Origin: Bos javanicus
Taxonomy: Eukaryota > Chordata > Mammalia > Artiodactyla > Bovidae
Reading direction: 5' to 3'
Assembly (NCBI RefSeq): GCF_032452875.1
Contig: NC_083870.1
Span: 8,370,001 to 8,434,000 of the forward strand
DNA length: 64,000 nucleotides
In this document: one piece after another, positions 46,681 through 57,900 of the stretch
How the letters are laid out: every line of letters begins with the position of its first letter
Numbering within the stretch: position 1 is the first letter of the stretch
Made by a program: the position numbers and the translations under genes
The notes under the pieces: generated by a model
The model's input: only the letters and a program-made list of their open reading frames with translations
Databases searched by the model: none
What the model was told of the DNA's origin: nothing

Positions 46681-47187
46681 TATATTAATCAACCTCTTCA
46701 GTCTGGCCTTCTAGCCCCTTACCACTCAAAATTACTTTCTTCCCCTTTCTTTCTCAGTATCGTTTCCCCCCCACCCCCCAACATGTGGTAAAACATGCAG
46801 GGACAGAGATCTGTCCCTCACTTGCAAGATGACCTTGGACAGGTTAATTAACTTCAAAGAGCTTGAATTTCCTCACAGGGCTAAAGAGTGGATCAAATGG
46901 TACAAGCTGGAAACACTGAAAAGTGTCAGTCACCATGCAGTGCAAAGTGCTGCCCAGCACGGGGTGGAGGTAGGGGGAAATGGGGGTAAGCCTGGAGACC
47001 TGGACCCATTTGCACAGGCCTGCGGGATCAGAGGTAGGGCTGACATCAGATGGGACTCAGATACTGCCACAGAGTCCTGCCTAGAAACAGGACCGGCACT
47101 GACAAGGGGCACCCCTTCACCACCCACCCGTGCCCTCAGAGGAGCTGGCCTCCTACCCGGACCCGACTTGTTCCCTTTTGCCTTATT

Positions 47188-47398
47188 TGCTCACATGCTC
47201 AGTTGTGTCCGACTCTGTGACCCCTTGAACTGTAGCCTTCCAGGCTCCTCTGTCCATGGGATTTTTCGGGCAAGAACACTTGAGTGCGTTGTCATCTCCT
47301 CCCCCACGGCATCTTCCTGGGCCAGAGATCAAATCCAGATCCCTGTGCCTCCTGCTTTAGCAGGTGGATTCTTTACCACCGTGCTACCTAGGGAGCCC
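47188..47398 (-). repeat. Bov-tA SINE, antisense, diverged
   Basis: CTCAGTTGTGTCCGACTCTG start; ends GTGCTACCTAGGGAGCC. Confidence 0.8.
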
Positions 47399-48009
47399 TC
47401 CCCTTTGCCTTACCCTCCTCCACCTCCAACCTGGCCCCCTGAGGTCCGTCTTACCCCAGAATCCACAGAAAACATCTTCCATTAAACCCTCCATTGGGAG
47501 TCTCACACGCGTTTGTCACACCATCCCTTCTGCACGTTTGGCTTTCCAGCTCTGCTAATGCCCATATGCATGTGTATTATGAGATGTGCTTACCCTGCTC
47601 CCTGTAGCCCACTCTGATCTGGGTTGGTGACTATCGGGGGTTGGACAGCCAGGCTTGCCTGCAATCCAACCTTGTTCCCGTTGTCAGGCACGGAGGGCCA
47701 TGCTGGGTGAGAAAGTCATTTCTTGGGTTTGACTGTTCTGAATGTGCCTAGACTCCCAACACACTACTCCTTGCTCCAGCTCCATGTTAGAGAACCTGGG
47801 GGTCAGGAGTTTCTTCATTCCCCCAGTCACAGTCAGCATTCATCCCTCAATCAAGTAAAACAACCCTGAAGTCTATTAGACTACGAGCTCTGGCAGGTCA
47901 GGAACCGAGTTTGCCTTACTCGAAATGGTATCTTCAGTATCCAGCCTAGGCTAGTAGAGGCTGAATAAATCTTAAATGAATGAATGAATGGAGTCCAGTC
48001 TATGGTGTC

Positions 48010-48015
48010 TTTATT
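48010..48015 (-). promoter_or_regulatory. FCER1G: FCER1G polyadenylation signal (AATAAA on minus strand)
   Basis: TTTATT on the plus strand, 272 nt past the FCER1G stop. Confidence 0.85.
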
Positions 48016-48286
48016 GATGTTAGTCCCTTCCCACTGTTTAGTAGGGGTGGGGGTGGGGGAGAGGGGAAGGGTGGCACAGAGGGGTGAGACTAGAATATAG
48101 ACATCAGTGAAGAGCATCTGAGGTCTTTGACGAGGAGGAATCACTGGTGATTATTAATGAGGGGCAGAAGGTCATTACAGGGGTAGGGTCAACTGGCATT
48201 TATGGTGGGGAGGCGTATGTGATGCCAACCACAAGGGCTGGGAGGACAGCGTTTGAAGGAAGTGACAAAGGGCATCTGTTCTAAAG

Positions 48287-51131
48287 CTATTGTGGTGGTT
48301 TCTCATGCTTCAGGGTCTCATAAGTCTCCTGGGTCCGGGTGCTCAGGCCCTGGAGATAGAGGTCAAAGGACAGTCAGGAGCTTGAGCCCATCACTGGGCT
48401 TCCTAGCCACCCCCGCAGGCTCCACCCCTTCCAAAGGTCACTCAAAAGCCCACCCTCTTCTGCTGACTTCCTGGACAGGGAGTCCAGGTGGTGCGGGGAG
48501 GCAGGTTCACTTACCGTGTAAATGCCATCTGATTTCTGTAGAGGCAAAAGGGGCAAAGCATTAGAGACCAACATGTCCCACAGGACCCCTCAACATCTTG
48601 CTCTCCCAGGGAGGTACTTGGCCAGAGGTGACTGGTTCCCTCAGGCCACTCTGGGGCATGAACGCACATTTGCCCATAACACTACCAACACACATACATA
48701 CACAACATTCAACTCTCTCATGTACTCATTGTCAGTCTACACTTGACTCTTCCTCGTTGCCTGCTGAATATTTTACTTGTGACTTGGCTAGCTGGCAGGG
48801 TAGGTAGGATGAGGTGGGAGGGGGTCTCTGAGGCTAAACAGATCAGCACCTGAGTCCCATGCCCCGCCCCAGAGACCACAGACCCCAAGGCTAAAACCCT
48901 AGAAGGGCTGAGTCTGAAAAATTGTTGACACCCCTTTGAGGGTGGGTTCATACCTCACTGGCTGTAGCTGCCTTTCGCACCTGCAACTGGAGGAAAGTCA
49001 TTAGCAAAGGTGAAGTTAGTTGGCCCAGCTCCCCCTCCAGACTTCATGGGGGAACTTCAAACCCCCTTTCCCCCTTGCCTTGAAGCCATGCTGCCACCAA
49101 CCTCCCACTTCTCCTTCCAGCCCTCAGCCCACCCTGCCCCTGCCTTACCTTGAGTCGGCAGTAGAGCAGGGTGAGGACAATGCCATACAGAAACAGGATG
49201 GCATCCAGGATATAGCAGAGCTGAGGCTCTCCCAGGGCCGCTGAAGGCAGAGAGCACACGCATCAGGTCAGGGGCAGCGGGGGAGATCTGGTGCTCAGAG
49301 AAGAGAAGGGAAGGGCTCTGGGAGGTCGGACGGGGCCTGAAGGAGCACCCTCCAGGGGAGGCAACTTCATCTTCCTCTCTGGATTCCTGTTTCTCTTACC
49401 TCTCAGTTTTCTCCCTCACCCTAGGGTAGGGGTAGGACAGGAGTGTGAAGGGGTTCATTGTGATGCAACTTATAGTCTCTGAGAGTTGAGAGCCTTCCCC
49501 TTTTAGCCCCCAACCAACTTTTTAGCACTGTGGGTTCCTCAGGCACCACTGAGCACTTCATAGCCCTCAAGGGACCCATTTGTGTTCACTGGGCTGAAAA
49601 CCTCAGCCCAGAGGGGTAAAGTGAGGGGAGGCAGTGACAAATTTCAGCAAAGAAACCACAGGGGTGTCTTTGCTAAGTCCTGTGACCTGTGGCTGAGGGC
49701 TGGACAGGAAGGATGTGAGCTGAGGAAGGGAGGGAAGGCAATCACTCTATTATTGGTCATCTAGCCTCAGCCACACTGCTTTCCCCCCTCACCACCCTCA
49801 TCCTGAGACACTTAAATACATAAAAACAAGGTGCCTGCTTTCCTTGGCCTTATGGATACCGACGGCTCTACACATAAGGTTGAGTGAGTGTCTCGGCCCA
49901 GGCTCAAGGGGACGACTACGAGCAGTATGGATTCCGGCTCCGGGTACTCTGCCCTGTTACTCACTCTCGGCCACCGAGAGAGGAAGTTTTGTGCAATGAA
50001 AAAAATCAAATAACGTCTGAGCTCCAGCCTCTATCAGCTCCGACCCCTATCAGAAGAGCTCGTGAGCATGTGATATGCCAGTTAAGCGCGCTTTATGGTG
50101 TGATGTTCTTTCACACAGTGTTGCATAAATCTCAAAACTACCCCTCGACGGAAACATCATCGCCATTTTGTAGATGACGAAACCGAGGCCAAGGAAAGTA
50201 ATTCTTCAGGGCCACAGAGTTAAGTGACAGAACTTGAATTTAAACCCAGGTTTTCCACTTTTAAAGCTTGCGCCCTCTCTTTTATGCCTCAGTGGCCCTA
50301 CTGCCTCATCTTATGGCAGCGGACTGGTCCCTCACTTAGACCTTCCCTCCACCTTCACAGCTGGGCTGGTGGAAGTCCATCCCACTCCATCTTTTTTAAT
50401 TTCCCCACTTCCCTTTAAGTTTCACTAACCTCTTCCTCCCCGAACCCCAGCTGTGACCATCCTGTCTTAAAAAAACAGACAACTCCAAGAGAGCAAGAAG
50501 AGGTCAGAGAATGATGGAACCTCAGAACTACAGAGACCTTCCTTTTCTGCCTCAGTATTTCTCAGCTGATGCTCCCAGCTCTCTAGACCTGAGCATCGTG
50601 TGCTGCCTGCGCTCATTTCAGCTGTGCCTTACTGAAAACCCCTTAGAGGCAGCAATTGTGTTTAACTATCCTTGCCTCACCCCTAAACACAAGGACAGCC
50701 CCCTGCCTTCCTAAAGGGGGCTTTATAATTGTTATTTAACCAGCTAGAGATCAGTTCCCAATGGACAAGACCAAATGCACCCCACAGAAAACGCTCATCA
50801 TGGGAAATGGAAGCTTTCCCCCGGACCAGCTTTTCACGTCATAGAACCACTCCTCTGCCAAACTGAAGCCTTATGGTGTATTAGCCCTGAAAAAATAAGA
50901 AGGGGACAAGAGGGAACAATTCCTGTGCCCTGATGGGGACGGGATGGGACCAGCCTCAGGGTCTCTGTGTCCACCTGCCCCATGCCAGCCTCCATCCGTC
51001 TGTTCCCGCCTTGTCCCTCAGACACATGCCCTCGGTTCCCACCCTGGAGCCCAGCTCCCCGTCCCTCATCAAACCCTCTCACCTGCTTGTTCAACCAAAA
51101 GGAGTAAGAGCAGGAGCACTGCTGGGATCAT
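48287..51131 (-). CDS. FCER1G: FCER1G, Fc receptor gamma chain
   Basis: Signal-transducing adaptor chain of Fc-epsilon-RI, Fc-gamma receptors, GPVI and other immune receptors; a disulfide dimer in the plasma membrane. Coding exons in transcript order: 51083-51131, 49149-49240, 48954-48986, 48515-48535, 48287-48349 (258 nt, 85 aa). Residues 1-18 are a Leu-rich signal peptide. The short ectodomain LGEPQ is followed by Cys25 (dimer bond) and the membrane segment with Asp29, which pairs with a basic residue of the ligand-binding chain. The cytoplasmic ITAM is Tyr64-Thr-Gly-Leu, seven residues, Tyr75-Glu-Thr-Leu. The 33-nt third exon (LQVRKAATASE) is one codon shorter than in human, which explains 85 rather than 86 residues. 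The C-terminus is KHEKPPQ. No breaks. Intron 1 (1.84 kb) holds a MIR. Confidence 0.97.
50068..50272 (-). repeat. MIR, antisense, in FCER1G intron 1
   Basis: CCATTTTGTAGATGACGAAA, CCACAGAGTTAAGTGACAGA and TTTAAACCCAGGTTTTCCAC follow the inverted MIR order. Confidence 0.7.
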
Positions 51132-51811
51132 CCTGGCCAGGGGCTGAGGGGCTGGGAGCTGGGGATCTGACGCTCTGCCGGCACTGCGCAGCTGTGCTGT
51201 GAGCAGCTCCCTGACCACAGAGTTCCCCCCTTCCTGCCACGCCTTCCTCCGAGCTCTGGCCCCTTCCCCTTCCTGCAAGAGAAAACGAGCAGCTCCCGGA
51301 AGGGCCAACTAAGGAAGGGAGCTAGGAGATCTGAACTCTCGTGCCTCCGTCCTTCAGTGACCAAGCCCCTGTCACCATGGAAAGAGGGGACGCCTGTGCT
51401 TGGGAAAGGCTATCTAAGAAAGGCTATCTAAACCCACCTTCTCACTCCAGCCCTGTCCAGAGACAGAATGGTGATAAACTGCCCCTCAAGATTCTCTAAG
51501 ACCCCATGATAACCCTTCTCTCCCATCTGGAACTCTGTACCCAGGCTTGACTTGAGGAGTTTATCAATTAGTGTGGGCAGCAAGGTTTGGGCAAGGGGGG
51601 GCAAGTGAGGGGAAAAGAGGAAACGGGGAATGGAGAAGTGGAACAAGAGTCAGAAACGGGGGTGGAGATGAACAGGAAAAACTGCCAAGGACTGAGTCTA
51701 ACAGAGAAGTAGATGGTTGACAAACGCCCTAAGTTTCTCTTTAAAGTGAAAGACGGTAAGACACTGGGAAAGACAAACCAGAAATTTGGGTGTGGGGCCA
51801 GACGTGGCTAA
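51132..51811. other. FCER1G promoter side / NDUFS2 downstream flank
   Basis: FCER1G and NDUFS2 are transcribed in the same direction here, so this 680-base gap holds the FCER1G promoter and 5' UTR. No TATA box is evident. No coding sequence seen. Confidence 0.5.
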
Positions 51812-51817
51812 TTTATT
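51812..51817 (-). promoter_or_regulatory. NDUFS2: NDUFS2 polyadenylation signal (AATAAA on minus strand)
   Basis: TTTATT on the plus strand, 149 nt past the NDUFS2 stop. Confidence 0.85.
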
Positions 51818-51883
51818 GTGATTTCTCCTTTTCTAGTACATGCACAGAAAGCCTGACAGCTAAGCATTCATGGACGTGTACAC

Positions 51884-51903
51884 ACACACGCACGCACGCA
51901 CAG
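51884..51903 (+). repeat. Short (CA)/(CGCA) simple repeat in the NDUFS2 3' UTR
   Basis: CACACACACGCACGCACGCA lies between the stop codon and the poly(A) signal. Confidence 0.8.
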
Positions 51904-51965
51904 GCCCATTTGCAATGATGGAGAGGCTGCACAGAGGGCAGGGAGATCCAACGCTGTTCCCCCGC

Positions 51966-54900
51966 TCACCGGTCTACTTCTCCAAACACAATATCTTGGG
52001 TACCTAGGAGGTCAGGGCAAGGAGAAAAAAAAGTGATGTTACCAAGGATCTAGCAGTCCCTACAGTGCCCAGGAGACTGAGGATCTGAGTCTATGCCTGC
52101 AGTCTATTAAACAGAGGTGTTTGGTTTCTGTTCCCATCAGAGTTCCAAAGCCCCTTGACTAGAACCCCTCCACTACACAACAGGCCTTGTACCTATGATG
52201 GCAACGACGTCCGCCAACATGTGTCCCTTAGACATCTTGTCCAGACCAGCCTGGAGAGATTAAGACAGCAAGTATTAGGCAAGAGAAGCAAGGTGGAGGA
52301 GAAGGAATGAAAGTTCATAAAGATCTCAACCATTACTGGATTCACGTATGAAGAGTTAGAATCACTGAGGCTGGCTCTTACCAGGTGAGCAAAACCAGGA
52401 GCCTTGATCTTGCATCGGTAAGGGCGGCTGCTACCATCAGACACCAGGTACACGCCAAACTCTCCCTGTCCGAAGAAGGTTGCCTGCCTTCATTAACGGG
52501 AAGAACACTTTTCTCTGCCAGTAAAATCCTTTCTATTCACCCTCATGTCCTCTCTTTCACTGATGAACGAGAGTTTAATTGCACATCTGTCTCCAGTCGC
52601 CCACTGCACACAGTCTCTCCCCCTGCCCGCCTCACCTTGGGCGCCTCGATGGCTGTGTATGTGGCTCCTGGGGGGACTTGGTAGCCCTCAGTGTACAGCT
52701 TAAAGTGATGGATCAGTGACTCCATAGACGTCTGGAGAAAGGAACAAGGCCGCATCCGTAAGCCGGATCCAAACTGTATGGCAGGCCTTTGCACACACAG
52801 AACATAATCTCTATCCCCAGGGAGTCTAAAATCCCCCATGTAAGTCAGTGAGCAGAGAAGATACAGAAAGAAGAGAGGAGAGTATTGGAGGTTAACAATC
52901 TTACACAGAGAATTCTTTGAAAAAGGAAAACTGAAAACTGGGATTTAATCCAAAGACACTCCTCCCCAGTCACTGCCCCTCATCACCCCCGCTTTTTTCT
53001 ATCCCTGTAGCCAACTTGGGCAAACTTCGGAAGATGATGAGGGACAGGGAGGCTGGTGTGCTGCAGCCTGTGGGGTCACGAAGAGTTGGACACAACTGGG
53101 CAACTGAATAACAACGAGCCAACCTTCATTTCTGCTCGTTTTGGTGGAGACACTTTGGCATCATCAACCTTGATCTCCCCAGGAGGCATCTTGTTCAGAC
53201 ACTGTGAGATGATTCGAATGGACTGGCGCATCTCCTCCACCCGACACAGGTATCTGAAGGAGATGAGACGGACTAAGAACAAGAGACAAGCAGCCAGAGG
53301 ATTGGATGTGAGGCTGGGAGAACGCGCTGGGCTGAACCGAACAGTGCAGGTAACTTTCTTCACTCCCCTAGTACGGCATCTCTGCTTGGCCTGGGCACCT
53401 ATATAAAACCTAGTCTTCTGATTTCAGCACTGGACCCTTTCCCAAATCCTCTCCTAGTTTTCTCAGGCTATGTCCTGTAGTATTTCCCTCTTTAGCTACT
53501 CTCTTATTAAACATTTTTTTGGAGGTGAGAGTCAAATTGACTCAAAAGGAAAACAGTAGCAAACTCTTCTTGGGGTCAGTAAAGAGCAGTGGAATTTGAA
53601 GCTTGGAATCTAGTGGAAAGAGCACTGTATCAGGAGGCTTCTAGTCTCAAGCATTACTGACAGAACAGTCCCAGGCTAATCTCTAACTTTTATGCTTCAG
53701 CTTTTTCAGCTATAAGATGCGGCCAAAACTAGTTCTATCCAAGACATAAGGAGAATGTAAGGGTAAAATAAGATGCCACATATGTGAAAGTACTTTAAAA
53801 AGCAACCTAATTTAATACACACAGGTGTTCTAATAGATACTATAAAGTATGAGAAAAAAGAAAGTAGCTAAGAGAAAGGTTTTAGACAGGGAAAAAACCA
53901 GGGGGACAATGGGCTAAGAAAGGATTTGGGCCTTACCTATCATAGCAGTCCCCTCGAGAGCCAATAGGCACATCAAACTCCACCTGGTCGTAGACATCGT
54001 AGGGCTGGGTCTTCCGCAGGTCCCACTGGATACCCGAGCCCCGGAGCATCACCCCACTGCAGCGAGTGCAAAAGAGTCAAGGGCCACTGTCCACAGACCA
54101 AGAAAGGAGGCATGCTCTCTTCCTCAGGCTCCCCTCTCCCGCCCGCACACTCTGGGCATGGGATAGAAAGTCAGCCTGGCAAGGAAGGTGCCACAGCTGA
54201 AGCCAAGATATTAATCTGGAACCCACCCACCCCTAAAGAGAGAAGCCTTATTCCTCCCACCTAAAACCATAGTTCAGTGCGTCTTCTGCTGTTACAATCC
54301 CAATGTCGACTGTCCGATTTCGCCAGATCCTATTGTTGGTCAGCATCTGTTGATCAAGAAAACTGCTGTATGAACACTATTCAAGACACTCCTCAGATAC
54401 CTCTGTATTTCTTTACAACTGGGGACTAAAACCCCACGCACCCTTCCTGGGGGGAAAAGGGATTCTTACCTCCTCCAGCTCGTCAATCCGAAGAGAAAAG
54501 TTCTTGGAAAACTCATAAATGTCATCCATAAGCCCAAGGGGTAGGTCCTAGAAAACAAACGGAGGATCAACAATGAGTACGGAGGCTCTGCTAGGGAGAG
54601 CCAGCTCTGCCTCGGAGGCATAGGGTTGGCGCTTCCATCCGAAGTGCTGCCCCCCAGTGGCCACGAAGGATACAAGCAAGGGCTGGCCCTTGAGGCCGCC
54701 AGGGGAACCGGCTCACCTGGTGCACACCTCCTGGCCGGACGTAAGCAGCATGCATCCGAGCCCCAGACACGCGCTCGTAGAACTCGAACATCTTGACGGG
54801 ACACACTGAGTTAGTGACAAAGTCCTGGGTCCCTAAGTCCAACACCATGGTGGTTTACTCCCCCGCCTCCAGCCTTCTGGGGCCCAACCGACACTTCACA

Positions 54901-57900
54901 ACACAAAGCTCCTTAAAAATATAACCCAGGGGATTCCCTGGTGAAAAAGTGGCTAAGATTCTGTGCTCCCAAGGCAGGGGACCTGGGTTCGATTCCTCGT
55001 CAGGGAACTAGTCCCATGCCACAACTAAGACCCCATGCAGCTAAATAAATAAAAATACATAACAAAAACTTAAAATACATATATATATAAAACCCAGATT
55101 AAATACACCTTCTCCCCATAAATGTTCGCGTTCCTTTTATTCTCACATCCTTCATTCCTGCTCCATCTCAGGTACCTCCTCCCCTTTTCCCATCCTTTCC
55201 GCCTCCTCATACCTTCTCCCTTTCTTCAAACATCCAGAAGAAAGGGGTCATAGCCCCAATGTCCAGGGCATGTGTGGTCACAGCCATGATGTGGTTCAAA
55301 AGTCGAGTGATTTCTCCAAATAGCACTGTAGAAAGGTGAAGACAGGAAGAGATGGATACAGGAGCCAGGGATCCAGGCTGACAGAACAGTTCTGGGCTCA
55401 GTGCTCCTGAGACGGGGGGTGGGATCTATGCGATCCTCACAGTGGGCCACGGGAAGAAGGGGCTGGGGCACACCTCGGATCCATTGTGCACGAGGAGGAG
55501 GCTGGATGTTGAGCAGCTTCTCCACGGCCAGTGAGTAGGCCTGTTCATTACACATCATGGATACATAGTCCAGCCGGTCAAAGTATGGAAGGGCCTGGGA
55601 AGAGGGAGAAATCTGGGTCACATCTAACAGGCCGAGGAACCCTCAGTCTGGCTGCTAGAAGCATTGTTCTCAGTGGGCATCAGAGGTCAGTGCTATATAA
55701 GTCTTCCCAATCTCAGAAGCGGTGGAGGGGGTGTGGGGGGGGGGACCCTGATCTGTCGGGTTTGCCAATTTCCATGGTAAAAATACTCCTACAAGGTCCC
55801 ATTTTTGACTACCAACGCTACGTAACTGAACAGACAGCACTGGGCAGGGTACCACACCACCATGCAGTACTGCCACTACACAGATGCCACAAAAGCAAAC
55901 GCCCAGAGAGCATGGCACAGAGGAATGCAGCAAAGTAACAGAATCGGGGACTGTCATACTTCTTACCTTGATTTTTAGTATCTTAACCTGCAAGCTAGCA
56001 TAATTTAATTTTTAATGATAGCTGTGTTTAACAACTGGCCCACAGAACTGAAAATTTAACAATCTGTTCCTGCGAGCCAGTATGAGCTGGCTGCAGCACA
56101 CCCCTGCCAAGCTTGTCTTCCGGGCCAGGCGACACCTCTGTCCAAGAACAGTCTATCCAAGATACTGACGGGGAAAGGTAATCTTAGGAGGAAGTTAAGG
56201 AAGAGCAAGGATGGAAAGAGACAGGACTCATCCGCACAATACCAAGAAAGCTAAGTCCCAGCTGTTTACTTCAGTTTCCAGGAAGGAGGAGGAGCTAAGG
56301 CGCCTCTCTTTGGAACAGCCAGTTCTTGCCCTGATGTCACTGTGACGTGGGATAAAGCTACAGGGGTTAACTCTGTGGACAGTTACCAGAGGACCAGAAA
56401 CCATCATTGCCGGGACTCTTTGGGAGAATCACATTCTAGTCAGCTGGTTCTAAATCCTAACTCCATCATCCTGTTATCAAGAGCTTTCTTCGTGACAGTA
56501 AGAAGAAAAACTTCAGATTCCTATCCCAGGATCCAGTTTCTTCAAATCTGACCCTCACTATTTGGGTCACAGAGTTCTCCAAAAACAGCAAACTCTCACA
56601 AACTCCCTCCCGGTCACTCTGACTCACTGAGTATTTCGAAAACAAACTTAGAAAGCTGGAAGATACAAGAATCAGCTGTTAGTCCTGGGGAGCTGACGTC
56701 GCTCTCCTCTTTCCCTGACCCCAGGGACGCCAGCTCTGACGTACTAGCATGATATGAGGGCAGGGAAACTGAGGCACTGGAGTAAAGGTAAAGGGGCCAG
56801 CCAAAAGTCAGCCAGAGAAGAGTTAGGAGTGTAGCTCTGGCTCCAAAGCCTTTCTGTTGGGTAAACCAAATCCAGATAATTCAAGCCCAGCATCCCCTGC
56901 CACATCTCTCCATCCTCCCAACCGAAACTGTCCTGATAACCTAAACAGGGTTCCCTCCCAACCCCCACAACACCCTCCTTCTCTGGGCTTCTGGGCCAGC
57001 AAACCGGCAAAGCCCCAGGTTAAAGCATGCCCAGTCCTGTCGGCAGGCCCCGCTCGCCCCACACACCTGCAGATAGGTCTTGTATTCAATGAGCTTCTCA
57101 GTGCCCCTCGCCCCACACACCTGCAGATAGGTCTTGTATTCAATGAGCTTCTCAGTGCCCCGGTGCAGCAGCCCGATGTGGGGGTCGCACTTCCGCACCA
57201 TCTCCCCACTCAGCTCCATCACTAGCCGAAGGACTCCATGGGCTGCTGGGTGCTGGGGCCCAAAGTTCAGGGTCAGGTTCGACACCAGTGTGTCCTTTGG
57301 AGGGTCCACATCTGAGAAGTGGGAAATAGTTGAGCCAAATGGTGATTCCTTTGAGAACCCCCAAAAGACAGCAAGGAAACGCATCTCCCTGTATACTTTC
57401 CATCTCACCATTCCACATCCTGCTAATTTCCCAATCTTTAACATAACCAAGAAGAACACCATCAGCTGGGGAAAAGGGAAGGAGACCTAAACTTTCTGAT
57501 GAGAGGGAGAGGGACCATGAACCTCACTCTTTCCACATCTCTCAGAATACCTTAAAAAAAATGATAGATAACATTTATACAGTCCCTATAATATGCCAGG
57601 CACTACTCTAAGCATTTTATTTATTTTAATTAATTTAATCATTTCAACAACCTTATTAGTAACTATCTTACTGAAGAAACTGAGGCCAGAAAGGATAAAT
57701 GAATTCCCCCGAGTCAGTAAGTGGCAGAGTCAGGATTTAACTCAGCCTGGGCAGCTTCAGACTCCACACTCTTAACCACTAAGATACACTGCTCTCCAGC
57801 TGTATGCTGAATGTCCAACTAACTGGGAAATGTATATGGCACCCCACTCCAGTACTCTTGCTTGGAAAATCCCATGGACAGAGCAGCCTGTTAGGCTGCA

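Larger units (their letters stand above)
45200..48009. other. Intergenic between APOA2 and FCER1G
   Basis: Contains three antisense Bov-tA SINEs and one L1 fragment (listed separately). The rest shows no gene. The 218-codon frame at 46829-47485 runs through a SINE and is not a gene. Confidence 0.6.

Noticed and set aside
46829..47485. 218-codon frame between APOA2 and FCER1G
   Set aside because: The 3' half is an antisense Bov-tA and no domain is recognisable.
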